From: Methylobacterium sp. J-068 | Lineage (GTDB): Bacteria > Pseudomonadota > Alphaproteobacteria > Rhizobiales > Beijerinckiaceae | Direction of reading: 5' to 3' | DNA length: 64,000 nucleotides | NCBI RefSeq assembly: GCF_022829445.1 | Contig: NZ_JAKSXY010000125.1 | Location: forward strand, 62,001 to 126,000 | In this document: piece by piece, positions 6,825 to 16,257 of the stretch | Layout of the letters: every line of letters starts with the position of its first letter | Numbering within the stretch: the stretch's first letter is position 1 | Notes under the pieces: model-generated | Databases searched by the model: none | What the model was told of the DNA's origin: nothing | What the model saw: the letters and a program-made list of their open reading frames with translations, nothing else | Program-made: the position numbers and the translations under genes

Positions 6825-8924
6825 TCACGCGGCCCGCACGGTGACGAGGAACCCGTCGACCTCCCGGCGCAACGCCATGGCCTGACGGGCCAGGTCGCTG
6901 GCCGCCGTCAGCACCTGCGCGGAGCCGGAGCGCGCGGATTCCGCGGCCTCCCGCACGCCAGCGATGTGGCCCGAGACCGCACGGGTGCCTTCCGAGGTCA
7001 GCACCGTGTTGCGGGCGATCTCCTGCGTCGCGGCGTCCTGCTGCTCCACGGCGGCCGAGATGTCCCCCGAGATGCGGCTGAGGCGCTGGATCACTTCGGT
7101 GATCCCCCCGATCGTCGCGACCGAGGCGTCCGTGGACGAGGCGATCTCCGCGACCTTGGCGGCGATGTCCTCCGTGGCCCGGGCGGTCTGCGTCGCCAGG
7201 CTCTTCACCTCGGCGGCCACGACCGCGAAACCGCGTCCCGCCTCGCCGGCGCGCGCCGCCTCGATGGTGGCGTTGAGCGCCAGCAGGTTGGTCTGCCCCG
7301 CGATCGAGGTGATCAGCCCGACGATCTCACCGATGCTGCTCGCCGCCGCGGCGAGACGGGTGACATCCGCCTTCATCCGGGCGGCGTCGCGCTCCGCTTC
7401 GTCGGCGACAGCCGCCGAGGTCTCCACGCGATTGCCGATCTCGCGCACCGAGGCGCTCAGTTCCTCTGTGGCCGCCGCCACCGTATCGGCCGTGGCGGCG
7501 GTGTCCTCGGACGCGGCGGCCACCGACTGGCTGAGGGACGAGGTGTCGCTGGCCGCCTGCGTCAGGGCGTAGGCGGCGGTCTCGAGCTGGCTGGAGGCCG
7601 CCGAGACGGCCTCGACGATGCCGCCGGCCCGGGCCTCGAAGCGGTCGGCGAGTTCGCACATCGCCTCCCGGCGCGCGGCGGCGGCGCGTGCCGTCAGGTG
7701 CTCCGCCTCGGCGGCGATGCGTTGGCGCTCGGTGACGCTGTCGCGAAAATCGGTGGCCGCCGCCGCGATGGCACGGACCTCGCGGGCACCGCCGCGCGGG
7801 ATCGTGCCCGACGCCTCGCCGCGCCCGATGGCGGTGAGGATGGCGGCGATGCGGGCGAGCGGGCGCGCGATGGCGGTGCCGAACGCGAAGGCCAGCCCGC
7901 AGGACAGCGCCAGGGTCGCCAGGCTCGCGGCGATCCAGAGCGTCGCGCCCCGCTCCGCCTTCGTTCGCGCCGCACCGGCGGCGGCACCGAGGTCGGCGGT
8001 GAGGCGATCCTCGATGCCCTTCAGGCCATCGATGCGCTGCGTGGCGAGCCCGAACCAGGCCGGCGCGTCGGTGAAGGCCAGGGGCGTGCCCGGCTGCGTG
8101 TCGAGGATGACACGGCGCAGGCGCTCGACTTCGCGGGCCGGAGCGCTCGCCTTGGCCGCGTCGAGCAGAGCCGCCTGCTCCGCGTCGGCGCCGAGGCGGA
8201 ACAAGGATTCGTAGGTTCCCTGCCCGGCGAGCAGGCTGCTCAGACGTTCGTGCCCGGAAAGGTCGATCCGGCCGGCGCCGACGATCGCCGAGACGGCGGC
8301 CCGCTCCTGGCCGGCGAGTTCCTTCAGCGCGAGAAACGCCGAGTAGGCCGAGACGCGGGCGGACAGGTCGACGCTGGCCGTCACCTGGGCCATGTCCCGG
8401 ACGAGGTCGAGCGCACTGGCGATGACGCCCGAATACAGGGCCATGTTCTGGGCCGGCGTGCGGGCGAGGTCATCGACGCTCTTGCGATGGGCCGCGATCC
8501 CGGCGATCTGGGCCGACAGGGCCGTGTTGCGACGGGCGACGCCGGCGCCGAACGCATTCGCGTTCAAGACGGCGGCACCTTCCTCGAACGCCGTGCGGCT
8601 CGCATCCGTGCGGCCGCGCTGCGCGTCGAGTTCGGCGCGGAACTGCGTGCCCTTCGATCCCAGGAACAGACTGGACGCCCCCCGCTCCCGCTGCGCTTCA
8701 TGGACGAAGGCGCTGACCCGGCCGGCAAGGCCGACGAGGTCTTGGACCTGCACCATGCGGCCGCGCTCATCCAGGCGATCGCCGATGGCGAGGCTGGCCA
8801 CCACCGCGAAGGCGAAGCAGGGCGCCAGCGCGACCAGAAGGATGCGAAACCGAAGGGAGGATAGGAAACCCACTGACATGAACCGAGCCCGCACATTCCG
8901 TTGCGGACCCTTTCTGCGTTTCAT
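6825..8924 (-). CDS. Methyl-accepting chemotaxis protein with NIT sensor domain
   Basis: A 699-residue transducer. A first transmembrane helix (ILLVALAPCFAFAVVASLAI) is followed by a periplasmic NIT-type all-helical sensor, recognised by VHEAQRERGASSLFLGSKG; NIT domains are associated with nitrate/nitrite sensing. A second helix (LWIAASLATLALSCGLAFAF) leads to HAMP, then to the signalling domain with the conserved hairpin tip in GQTNLLALNATIEAARAGEAG. It lacks a C-terminal CheR-binding pentapeptide (ends FLVTVRAA). No che genes are adjacent, so it is an orphan receptor. Starts at 8924 or 8879 (MSVGFLSS) are both possible; neither has a strong ribosome site. Confidence 0.9.
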   Translation of the reverse strand: MKRRKGPQRNVRARFMSVGFLSSLRFRILLVALAPCFAFAVVASLAIGDRLDERGRMVQVQDLVGLAGRVSAFVHEAQRERGASSLFLGSKGTQFRAELDAQRGRTDASRTAFEEGAAVLNANAFGAGVARRNTALSAQIAGIAAHRKSVDDLARTPAQNMALYSGVIASALDLVRDMAQVTASVDLSARVSAYSAFLALKELAGQERAAVSAIVGAGRIDLSGHERLSSLLAGQGTYESLFRLGADAEQAALLDAAKASAPAREVERLRRVILDTQPGTPLAFTDAPAWFGLATQRIDGLKGIEDRLTADLGAAAGAARTKAERGATLWIAASLATLALSCGLAFAFGTAIARPLARIAAILTAIGRGEASGTIPRGGAREVRAIAAAATDFRDSVTERQRIAAEAEHLTARAAAARREAMCELADRFEARAGGIVEAVSAASSQLETAAYALTQAASDTSSLSQSVAAASEDTAATADTVAAATEELSASVREIGNRVETSAAVADEAERDAARMKADVTRLAAAASSIGEIVGLITSIAGQTNLLALNATIEAARAGEAGRGFAVVAAEVKSLATQTARATEDIAAKVAEIASSTDASVATIGGITEVIQRLSRISGDISAAVEQQDAATQEIARNTVLTSEGTRAVSGHIAGVREAAESARSGSAQVLTAASDLARQAMALRREVDGFLVTVRAA

Positions 8925-9343
8925 CGGTAAAGGTTGTGTTCATTCTTGTGTTGTTGCTGCTTTTTGAGCCAGATCGCTAAATTTTAATCAGGTACTTGCG
9001 TGTCCGGTGCATGATAGCGCGTCAACCGATGGTCGTTCGTTCGGGACTGGTCTGCGGCGACGATCCGCCATCGGTCACGCTCCGAGCCTTGCGATCCCCG
9101 CCTCCGTGGGCCGCGGACATTGCTCCGGCGCGTGTCGCCTCCGGAATCCCGAAGTCATCGATGGCCGACCAAGCGGCCGATCTTGAGCTTGTACGCTTTT
9201 TGTTCTAGTCGAGGGGCGGATATGCGTGGCCTGCGCCTTGCCCCGCGCGGGTATGCGCCCGACATGGCGTTCGGGCGGGGTCGGGACGGTTCCCGCCGCC
9301 CTGGCGCCGCAGACGTTCCGAAGAGATCCGCCGAAGAGACCCG
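8925..9343. other. Intergenic region between the chemoreceptor gene and uvrA
   Basis: About 420 bases between two divergent genes. It holds an AT-rich patch (about 8935-8995) suitable for chemoreceptor promoters and a LexA-like box near 9191. A 70-codon frame at 8996-9208 has no recognisable features and I do not call it a gene. Confidence 0.6.
9191..9205 (+). promoter_or_regulatory. Putative LexA box upstream of uvrA
   Basis: GTAC-N7-GTTC at 9191-9205 differs by one base from the alphaproteobacterial SOS operator GTTC-N7-GTTC. It is 139 bases upstream of the uvrA start, in the same orientation, and uvrA is a standard SOS gene. The mismatch in the left half-site and the distance keep confidence moderate. 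Confidence 0.5.
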
Positions 9344-12319
9344 ATGGCCAAAGCCAAAGCCGCTGCCAAGAAGTCCCAAGCCGAGGCCGAGCGCGTCGAG
9401 GCGAAGATCGAAGCGCTCTTCGACGGCGCGCGCGACCAGCGGGTGATCTCGGTGCGCGGCGCGCGCGAGCACAATCTCAAGAACATCGACCTGACCATCC
9501 CGCGCGACCGCCTCGTGGTCTTCACCGGGCTCTCCGGCTCTGGGAAATCGTCCCTCGCCTTCGACACCATCTACGCGGAGGGCCAGCGCCGCTACGTCGA
9601 ATCACTCTCGGCCTACGCGCGCCAGTTCCTCGAGATGATGAGCAAGCCCGATGTCGACCAGATCGACGGGCTCTCGCCGGCGATCTCCATCGAGCAGAAG
9701 ACCACCTCGAAGAACCCGCGCTCCACGGTCGGCACCGTCACGGAGATCTACGACTACATGCGCCTGCTCTGGGCGCGGGTCGGCATCCCCTATTCGCCGG
9801 TCACGGGGCTGCCCATCGAGAGCCAGACGGTCAGCCAGATGGTCGACCGGGTGCTGGCCCTTCCCGAGAAGAGCCGGCTCTACCTGCTCGCCCCCGTGGT
9901 CCGGGGCCGCAAGGGCGAGTACCGCAAGGAGATCGCCGAGTTCCAGAAGAAGGGCTTCCAGCGCCTGCGCATCGACGGCGAGTACTATGCCATCGACGAC
10001 GTGCCGAAGCTCGACAAGAAGCTGAAGCACGACATCGACGTGGTGGTGGACCGGATCGTCGTGCGCGCCGACATCGCCGCGCGGCTCGCGGATTCCTTCG
10101 AGACGGCCCTCGAACTCGCCGACGGCATCGCGCTCATCGAGTTTGCGGACACGCCCGAGGGGGAGGCCCCGCACGAGGCGATCACCTTCTCGTCGCGCTT
10201 CGCCTGCCCGGTCTCCGGCTTCACCATCGCGGAGATCGAGCCGCGCCTGTTCTCGTTCAACAACCCGTTCGGCGCGTGCCCGACCTGCGGCGGCATCGGC
10301 CACGAGATGCGGATCGACCCCGAACTCGTGATTTCCGATGGCAAGCTCAGCCTGAAGCGCGGCGTCGTCGGCCCCTGGGCGAAGTCGACCTCGCCCTATT
10401 ACGGCCAGACCCTCGATGCGCTGGCCCGGCATTACGGCTTCAAGACCACGGTCGCCTGGGCCGACCTGCCGGCGAAGGCGCGGGACGTCGTGCTCTACGG
10501 CACCGGGTCCGAGGCGGTGCGCTTCGCCTACGACGACGGGATGCGCGCCTACGAGGTGAACAAGCCCTTCGAGGGCGTGATCCCGAACCTGGAGCGGCGC
10601 TACAAGGAGACCGAGAGCGACACCTCCCGCGAGGAGATCGCGCGCTTCATGAGCGAGACGCCCTGCGCCGCCTGCGGCGGCAAGCGCCTGAAGCTCGAAG
10701 CCCTTTCGGTGAAGGTGGCGATGCAGGATGTGGGCGAGATCACCGCGCTCTCCGTGCGCGATGCCCACGCGTGGTTCTCGGACCTGCCGGGGAAACTCAC
10801 GCCGAAGCAGAACGAGATCGCCTACCGCATCCTCAAGGAGATCCGGGACCGGCTGACCTTCCTCATCGATGTCGGGCTCGAATACCTCACGCTCGCACGC
10901 GGCTCCGGCTCGCTGTCGGGTGGCGAGAGCCAGCGCATCCGCCTCGCCTCTCAGATCGGCTCCGGCCTCACCGGCGTGCTCTACGTGCTCGACGAGCCTT
11001 CGATCGGCCTGCATCAGCGCGACAACGAGCGTCTGCTCGGCACGCTGAAGCGCCTGCGCGACCTCGGCAACTCGGTGATCGTGGTCGAGCACGACGAGGA
11101 TGCGATCCTGCAGGCCGACTACGTCGTCGATGTCGGCCCCGGCGCGGGCATCCACGGCGGCCGGATCATCGCCCAGGGCACGCCCGAGGAGGTGCTGAAG
11201 AACCCGGCCTCGCTCACGGCGAAATACCTGACCGGCGAGATGAGCGTGCGGGTGCCGACCGCCCGGCGCAAGGGGCGCAAGGGCAAGCTCAGCCTCGTGG
11301 GCGCGCGCGGCAACAACCTGAAGAACGTCTCGGTCGATATCCCGCTCGGCACTTTCACCTGCATCTCAGGCGTCTCGGGCGGCGGCAAGTCCACCCTGAT
11401 CATCGACACCCTGTACAAGGCCGTCGCCAAGACCCTGAACGGCGCCCTGGAGCATCCGGCGCCGTTCGAGCGCCTGGACGGGCTGGAGAACCTCGACAAG
11501 GTCATCGACATCGACCAGTCGCCGATCGGACGGACGCCGCGCTCCAACCCGGCCACCTATACGGGCGCCTTCACGCCCATCCGCGACTGGTTCGCGGGCC
11601 TGCCGGAGGCCAAGGCGCGCGGGTACCAGGCGGGCCGGTTCTCCTTCAACGTGAAGGGGGGGCGCTGCGAGGCCTGCTCGGGCGACGGCGTGATCAAGAT
11701 CGAGATGCACTTCCTGCCGGACGTCTACGTCACCTGCGACGTCTGCAAGGGCCGCCGCTACGACCGCGAGACCCTCGAGGTGAAGTATCGCGACCATTCC
11801 ATCGCCGACGTGCTCGACATGACGGTCGAGGAGGCCGCCGACCTGTTCAAGGCCGTACCCACGATCCGCGAGAAGATGGAGACGCTGGCCCGCGTCGGTC
11901 TCGGCTACGTCAAGGTCGGGCAGCAGGCGACGACGCTCTCGGGCGGCGAGGCGCAGCGGGTGAAGCTCTCGAAGGAGCTCTCGAAGCGGGCCACCGGGCG
12001 CACGCTCTACATCCTGGACGAGCCGACGACCGGCCTGCACTTCCACGATGTGGCCAAGCTCATGGAGGTGCTCCACGAACTCGTCGACCAGGGCAACACC
12101 GTCGTGGTGATCGAGCACAACCTCGAGGTCATCAAGACCGCCGATTGGGTCATCGACATGGGTCCCGAGGGCGGCGACGGCGGCGGCGAGGTGGTGGCCG
12201 AGGGCACGCCGGAGCAGATCGCCAAATCGCGGGCGAGCCATACCGGGCGGTTCCTGCGCGACGTTCTCGCCCGCCGGCCCGCCGCGGCTCCCCTCAAGGG
12301 CAAGGCCGCCGCCGAATAA
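9344..12319 (+). CDS. uvrA: Excinuclease ABC subunit A
   Basis: UvrA is the damage-sensing ATPase of nucleotide excision repair. The product has 991 residues, slightly longer than the 940 of E. coli, mostly through a charged Ala/Lys/Glu-rich N-terminal extension of about 30 residues. Two ABC modules are complete: Walker A GLSGSGKSS near residue 63 and GVSGGGKST near residue 676, with ABC signatures GSLSGGESQR and TTLSGGEAQR and their Walker B segments (VLYVLDEPSIGLHQ, LYILDEPTTGLHF). Zinc-binding Cys pairs are seen in FGACPTCGG and in CEACSGDG with CDVCKG. It is a single gene; uvrB and uvrC are not in the window. Confidence 0.98.
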   Translation: MAKAKAAAKKSQAEAERVEAKIEALFDGARDQRVISVRGAREHNLKNIDLTIPRDRLVVFTGLSGSGKSSLAFDTIYAEGQRRYVESLSAYARQFLEMMSKPDVDQIDGLSPAISIEQKTTSKNPRSTVGTVTEIYDYMRLLWARVGIPYSPVTGLPIESQTVSQMVDRVLALPEKSRLYLLAPVVRGRKGEYRKEIAEFQKKGFQRLRIDGEYYAIDDVPKLDKKLKHDIDVVVDRIVVRADIAARLADSFETALELADGIALIEFADTPEGEAPHEAITFSSRFACPVSGFTIAEIEPRLFSFNNPFGACPTCGGIGHEMRIDPELVISDGKLSLKRGVVGPWAKSTSPYYGQTLDALARHYGFKTTVAWADLPAKARDVVLYGTGSEAVRFAYDDGMRAYEVNKPFEGVIPNLERRYKETESDTSREEIARFMSETPCAACGGKRLKLEALSVKVAMQDVGEITALSVRDAHAWFSDLPGKLTPKQNEIAYRILKEIRDRLTFLIDVGLEYLTLARGSGSLSGGESQRIRLASQIGSGLTGVLYVLDEPSIGLHQRDNERLLGTLKRLRDLGNSVIVVEHDEDAILQADYVVDVGPGAGIHGGRIIAQGTPEEVLKNPASLTAKYLTGEMSVRVPTARRKGRKGKLSLVGARGNNLKNVSVDIPLGTFTCISGVSGGGKSTLIIDTLYKAVAKTLNGALEHPAPFERLDGLENLDKVIDIDQSPIGRTPRSNPATYTGAFTPIRDWFAGLPEAKARGYQAGRFSFNVKGGRCEACSGDGVIKIEMHFLPDVYVTCDVCKGRRYDRETLEVKYRDHSIADVLDMTVEEAADLFKAVPTIREKMETLARVGLGYVKVGQQATTLSGGEAQRVKLSKELSKRATGRTLYILDEPTTGLHFHDVAKLMEVLHELVDQGNTVVVIEHNLEVIKTADWVIDMGPEGGDGGGEVVAEGTPEQIAKSRASHTGRFLRDVLARRPAAAPLKGKAAAE

Positions 12320-12853
12320 GCCGAGCGAACGCCGCCTCGTCGCGCGGTGAGTCCATCCCGGGTCGGCGATTCGCCGGATCGGCCTCCCGTCACGGTCCCC
12401 GCGTTGCATCGAAACGGCGTTCACGCCGCCGTGAATCCGCTCGGACACCCACCGCCCTGCGCATTGGCCAGGGGGCGTTTGCCGCTTTCTCCCAGAGGCT
12501 TCGGCGTCCGCGCAACAGCTTGAGCATTCAGCGATATTCTGCCGTGCGGGACGCTCGTGCAGCGCCAGACCGGTCCGGAAACTTGCTCAAATAGTTAACA
12601 AAACCCTACGCTGCACTGCGCCCAAAATGCGGCTTTTGCGCAACGGTCGGATCCGAACTGCCCCGTTTCCAAGCATTCCGCTGTCCTTCCGCCGCGTCCT
12701 GTAGAATAGTTCTCGACGTTGAGACTTGAGAACGCGCCGCAAGGGGGGCCGTCGGATCAGCTGCAAACAAGCCGCGAAAAAGTGGCGGATCGGCAGAATG
12801 GTTCGGATGGCTGCGTGGCGGACACCTGAAATCCTTGGGAAGGAATAACGAGA
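12320..12853. other. 534-base non-coding region before the outer-membrane protein gene
   Basis: I see no convincing gene on either strand. Base composition drops locally around 12580-12620 (TAGTTAACAAAACCC) and the last 100 bases carry purine-rich tracts, ending with a good ribosome site (AAGGAATAACGAGA before the ATG at 12854). A long leader or promoter region for an abundant outer-membrane protein is the likeliest use; a small RNA cannot be excluded. Confidence 0.5.
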
Positions 12854-13864
12854 ATGACGAAGAACTGGCTCGCCGCCGGAGCGCTTGCGCTCACCGTTGG
12901 CATGACCGCCACGGCTTCCTACGCGCAGACCACCACTGTTCCCGGTGAGCAGGTCGGCCTCGCCACCGGCGCACCGCTGCCCGAGGGCATCTACGCGCTG
13001 AACACGTTCCTCTACCGCACGCCCGACGCGACCCCGGGCAACATCGGCGTCGACGTCGCCGTCAACGTGCCGGTGCTCGTCTGGTCGACCCCGCTGGTTC
13101 CGCTCGGCGGCCGCATCGAGCTGCTCGTCGCTCCCCCGACCGTGTTCACCTTCGGTCGCAAGAGCGGCCCGACCGGCCTGCGTGACACCTCGATCAACGT
13201 CGGCACCTTCGTCGGCGGCATCTGGGCCTTCGACCTCGGCAACAACTTCGGCGTCAGCTTGCTCGGCGGCGTCTACCTGAACGACCTCAACGGCGATCGT
13301 GGCGTTCTCGTTCAGAACAACGGTGCCTTCGCGGCCGCTCCGGTCCTGCCGCAGCTCTCCTCGAACACCTACCGCTTCGGCGTTGCCGGCAGCTACACCG
13401 GCGACGGCTGGAACCTGACCGCCAACCTGACCGCGAACATCTATGACTCGCCCGGCCGCTTCGATGGCGTGAACAGCCTCGCTTTCGGCAACACCCGTGG
13501 CCCGTTCGTCCTCTCCGATGCCCTCAACCTCGACCTGACCGCGACCAAGAAGTTCGGTAAGTTCGAGATCGGTGCGATCGGCTACGGCACCTACAACTTC
13601 GACACCAGCGCCGCGACGGCGAACGCCTTCGGCGCCGGCCGTGGCCGCTTCGCCCTCGGTGGTCTCATCGGCTACGACTTCGGTGCGTTCACCGCCCAGG
13701 CTTACGTCGCTCACGATGTCGTCAGCGCCGCTCGCTACGTCGACGTGAACACCGGCCGCTCGCGTGAGGACCTCCGGACCGAGGCCTGGTTCCGCGTGAT
13801 CGTGCCCCTGTACTCGCCGACCCCGGCCGTGGCTTCGGCCGCTCCGCTCGTCCGCAAGTACTGA
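12854..13864 (+). CDS. Outer-membrane beta-barrel protein, Phenol_MetA_deg-like
   Basis: A 336-residue protein with a clear signal peptide (cleavage after SYA-Q at about 24). The rest alternates hydrophobic and polar residues in the way of membrane beta strands (for example FEIGAIGYGTYNF, RFALGGLIGYDF, AEAWFRVIVPLY-like end) and ends in an aromatic residue (RKY), close to the terminal signal recognised by the BAM complex. The layout, with DTSINVGTFVGG and repeated G-aromatic turns, resembles the family annotated as MetA-pathway transporters. Codon choice is highly biased to C-ending codons and the gene has a strong ribosome site and two downstream hairpins, suggesting high expression. Its substrate is unknown. 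Confidence 0.75.
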   Translation: MTKNWLAAGALALTVGMTATASYAQTTTVPGEQVGLATGAPLPEGIYALNTFLYRTPDATPGNIGVDVAVNVPVLVWSTPLVPLGGRIELLVAPPTVFTFGRKSGPTGLRDTSINVGTFVGGIWAFDLGNNFGVSLLGGVYLNDLNGDRGVLVQNNGAFAAAPVLPQLSSNTYRFGVAGSYTGDGWNLTANLTANIYDSPGRFDGVNSLAFGNTRGPFVLSDALNLDLTATKKFGKFEIGAIGYGTYNFDTSAATANAFGAGRGRFALGGLIGYDFGAFTAQAYVAHDVVSAARYVDVNTGRSREDLRTEAWFRVIVPLYSPTPAVASAAPLVRKY

Positions 13865-13872
13865 GAACGATC

Positions 13873-13894
13873 GGTCGGGGCTCGCGCCCCGACC
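13873..13894 (+). terminator. GC-rich hairpin after the outer-membrane protein gene
   Basis: GGTCGGGGC pairs with GCCCCGACC across a TCGC loop (9 bp stem), 9 bases after the stop codon. No U-tract follows, so it may stabilise the mRNA 3' end or act with the next hairpin. Confidence 0.55.
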
Positions 13895-13913
13895 CACGCT
13901 CCAACGTCTGCCG

Positions 13914-13944
13914 AAGCCGCCGGATCTCATGGGTCCGGCGGCTT
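13914..13944 (+). terminator. Second hairpin after the outer-membrane protein gene
   Basis: AAGCCGCCGGA (13914-13924) pairs perfectly with TCCGGCGGCTT (13934-13944) over a 9-base loop, ending in TTTC. This is the better intrinsic terminator candidate of the pair. Confidence 0.7.
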
Positions 13945-14070
13945 TCGCGTATCGGCGCCACGACCGGCCCATCGATGTTCGTGGCAGGATCGGCGAAACC
14001 CTGAAACTTTTCGCCGACCCGTCCCGTAGAGCACCTCAGTCCCCCCGCACGAGGGCCGACGAAGAGGAAC

Positions 14071-14637
14071 ATGCTCATGACGACGATCACCCGTACCCTG
14101 GCCTCAGCCGCCCTCGCCTTCACGCTCGGCGCCGCCGTGCCGGCCGCCGCCCTCGCCAAGAACCCGATGGTCGGCGGCGCGCCGATGTACGCTTCGAAGA
14201 ACATCGTCGAGAACGCGGTGAACTCGAAGGACCATACGACGCTGGTCGCGGCCGTGAAGGCCGCCGGCCTTGTGGACACCCTGGCGAGCCCCGGCCCCTT
14301 CACCGTTTTCGCCCCCACCAACGCCGCCTTCGCCAAGCTCCCGGCGGGCACCGTCGAGACCCTGGTGAAGCCCGAGAACAAGGCGACGCTCACCAAGATC
14401 CTGACCTATCACGTGGTCCCCGGCACCTACACCGCCAAGGATCTGATGAAGCTCGCCAAGGACGGCGGCGGCGAAGCCCAGCTCAAGACCGTCGAGGGTG
14501 AGCCGCTCGTGATCCAGTCCAAGGGCAAGAAGGTCTACGTGACCGATGCCAAGGGCAGCACCGCGACGGTCACCGTCGCCAACGTGATGCAGTCGAACGG
14601 CGTGATCCACGTCATCAACGGTGTCCTGCAGCCCTGA
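14071..14637 (+). CDS. Secreted fasciclin (FAS1) domain protein
   Basis: The 188-residue product has a signal peptide (ASAALAFTLGAAVPAAALA-K, cleavage near 30) and one FAS1 domain filling the rest. Signature stretches are FTVFAPTNAAFAKLP (H1 box) and ILTYHVVPGTY, with the closing VIHVINGVLQP (H2 box). FAS1 domains mediate adhesion or ligand binding outside the cytoplasm; single-domain secreted forms are widespread in alphaproteobacteria and often belong to ECF-sigma stress regulons. The region just upstream (TGAAACTTTTCGCCGACCCG) could hold an ECF promoter but I cannot assign a consensus. A strong hairpin follows. Confidence 0.9.
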   Translation: MLMTTITRTLASAALAFTLGAAVPAAALAKNPMVGGAPMYASKNIVENAVNSKDHTTLVAAVKAAGLVDTLASPGPFTVFAPTNAAFAKLPAGTVETLVKPENKATLTKILTYHVVPGTYTAKDLMKLAKDGGGEAQLKTVEGEPLVIQSKGKKVYVTDAKGSTATVTVANVMQSNGVIHVINGVLQP

Positions 14638-14665
14638 TCGCTCGCGTTTCACGAAGCCCGAACGC

Positions 14666-14700
14666 AGAAGCCCCGCGATCCTCAGGATCGCGGGGCTTCT
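14666..14700. terminator. Bidirectional terminator between the fasciclin gene and hflX
   Basis: A perfect 17-base inverted repeat, AGAAGCCCCGCGATCCT and its complement, with a one-base centre (a functional loop would be about five bases). It lies between convergent genes and has TTCT at the end on the plus strand and AGAAGC reading as GCTTCT on the minus strand. Confidence 0.8.
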
Positions 14701-14724
14701 CGCGTTTCGTCGAGGACGGGTCGG

Positions 14725-16143
14725 TCAACCCACGCGGTTCAGCCGACGGGCGCCCTCGAAGCGGTTGAGGAAGCGGGGTTCCTTCTCGGGCGCGATGCGG
14801 ATGGCCAGATGCATGGTGCCGCCCTCCTCCTCGCGCCGGTCGAGCACCTCGGCGTTCTCGTAGAGCCAGTGCAGCGCGGCACCGTCCTCGGGCGGCAGGA
14901 TCACCGCGAAGGTCGAGCGCTGACGCGCGATCCGCGCCTCGATCCGGGCCGTCAGGACGCCGAGTCCCTCTCCGGTCACGGCCGAGACCAGCACCGGCGC
15001 GTCGCTGTCCCGGTCGCTGCGCCCCTGCCCGCTGAGGTTCAGGAGGCGCGTGCGATCCCCCTCGTCGAGAAGATCGGCCTTGTTCCAGACCTCGATGATG
15101 CGGGACGCCGACGTCTCGATTCCGAGTTCACGCAAGACCGATCCGACATCCTCCGCCTGGGCCTCGCTGTCGACGTGCGAGACGTCGCGCACGTGCAGCA
15201 GGATGTCGGCATGGATCACATCCTCCAGGGTCGCCCGGAAGGCCGCGATCAGTGAGGTCGGCAACTCGGAGATGAAGCCGACGGTGTCCGACAGGATGAC
15301 GGTCTCGCCATGCGGCAGCTTCGTCGCCCGGGCGGTCGGGTCGAGGGTGGCGAACAGCATGTCCTGCGCCATCACCTGCGCTTTGGTCAGCGTGTTGAAC
15401 AGCGTCGACTTGCCCGCATTGGTGTAGCCGACCAGCGCGACGATCGGATACGGAACGCGCGCTCGGCTCTGGCGATGCAGGCCGCGCGTGCGGGTGACGC
15501 TGTCGAGCTCGCGTTCGATCTTCGTCATTCGCTCCTGGATCATGCGGCGGTCGGCCTCGATCTGGGTCTCGCCGGGGCCGCCGAGGAAGCCGAAGCCGCC
15601 GCGCTGGCGTTCCAGGTGGGTCCAGGACCGAACGAGGCGGCTCTTCTGATAGGCCAGATGGGCGTGCTCGACCTGGAGCGTGCCCTCGCGCGTGGAGGCG
15701 CGGCGCCCGAAGATTTCGAGGATCAGGCCGGTCCGGTCGATGACCTTGCAACCGAAGGCCTTCTCGAGGTTGCGCTGCTGCACCGGCGAGAGGGCGCAAT
15801 CCATGACCACGAGGCCGATATCGCGGGCACGGATCACGCCCGCCAGCTCCTCGACCCGGCCCTTGCCGAGATAGGTCGAGGGGCGGATGCGCTGCACCGG
15901 CGCGACGATGGCCTCCACCACATCGAGTTCGATCGCGGCGGCGAGGCCCGCGGCCTCGTCGAGGCGCGCCTCCGAGGAGCGGAGCATCTCGGGCGTGCTG
16001 CCCGCCTGCCCCCGGAGCGCCGCGGCCGCGGCCCGCCCGAGATAGGGCCCCACGACGAGCGTGTGGGTTGCCGCCGCGATGTCGCCTTCGGGGGCGGCCA
16101 TCGCCTGGAGCCGGGCTTCGCCGGGTGTCATCGGTTCCGTCAT
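14725..16143 (-). CDS. hflX: GTPase HflX
   Basis: HflX is a ribosome-associated GTPase that splits stalled or heat-damaged 70S ribosomes. The N-terminal HflX domain includes DCALSPVQQRNLEKAFGCKVIDRTGLILEIF and a coiled linker (ERMTKIERELDSV). The G domain follows: G1 GYTNAGKSTLF, G3 DTVGFISELP and G4 NKADLLDEG. I start at the ATG at 16143 (MTEPMTPGEARL, 472 residues); the frame is open to 16215, but the extra residues look like untranslated leader. It lies 114 bases downstream of hfq on the same strand, the common hfq-hflX order. Confidence 0.95.
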   Translation of the reverse strand: MTEPMTPGEARLQAMAAPEGDIAAATHTLVVGPYLGRAAAAALRGQAGSTPEMLRSSEARLDEAAGLAAAIELDVVEAIVAPVQRIRPSTYLGKGRVEELAGVIRARDIGLVVMDCALSPVQQRNLEKAFGCKVIDRTGLILEIFGRRASTREGTLQVEHAHLAYQKSRLVRSWTHLERQRGGFGFLGGPGETQIEADRRMIQERMTKIERELDSVTRTRGLHRQSRARVPYPIVALVGYTNAGKSTLFNTLTKAQVMAQDMLFATLDPTARATKLPHGETVILSDTVGFISELPTSLIAAFRATLEDVIHADILLHVRDVSHVDSEAQAEDVGSVLRELGIETSASRIIEVWNKADLLDEGDRTRLLNLSGQGRSDRDSDAPVLVSAVTGEGLGVLTARIEARIARQRSTFAVILPPEDGAALHWLYENAEVLDRREEEGGTMHLAIRIAPEKEPRFLNRFEGARRLNRVG

Positions 16144-16257
16144 GAAGTTCTTTGGTCGCCCCTGTCCCGCGTGCTCACAGGACAATGGGCGTTTGCCGGC
16201 CACAGACAAGGGCACGGCAAACCGGATCGACCCACGGACACGTGGTTTCGTTCGGTC

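Noticed and set aside
8996..9208. A 70-codon frame between the chemoreceptor gene and uvrA
   Set aside because: No ribosome site, no signal peptide or domain, and it overlaps the LexA-like box.
9602..11155. A 517-codon open frame antisense to uvrA
   Set aside because: High-GC shadow of a fully conserved gene; its translation is Asp/Arg/His/Val-rich with no family motif.
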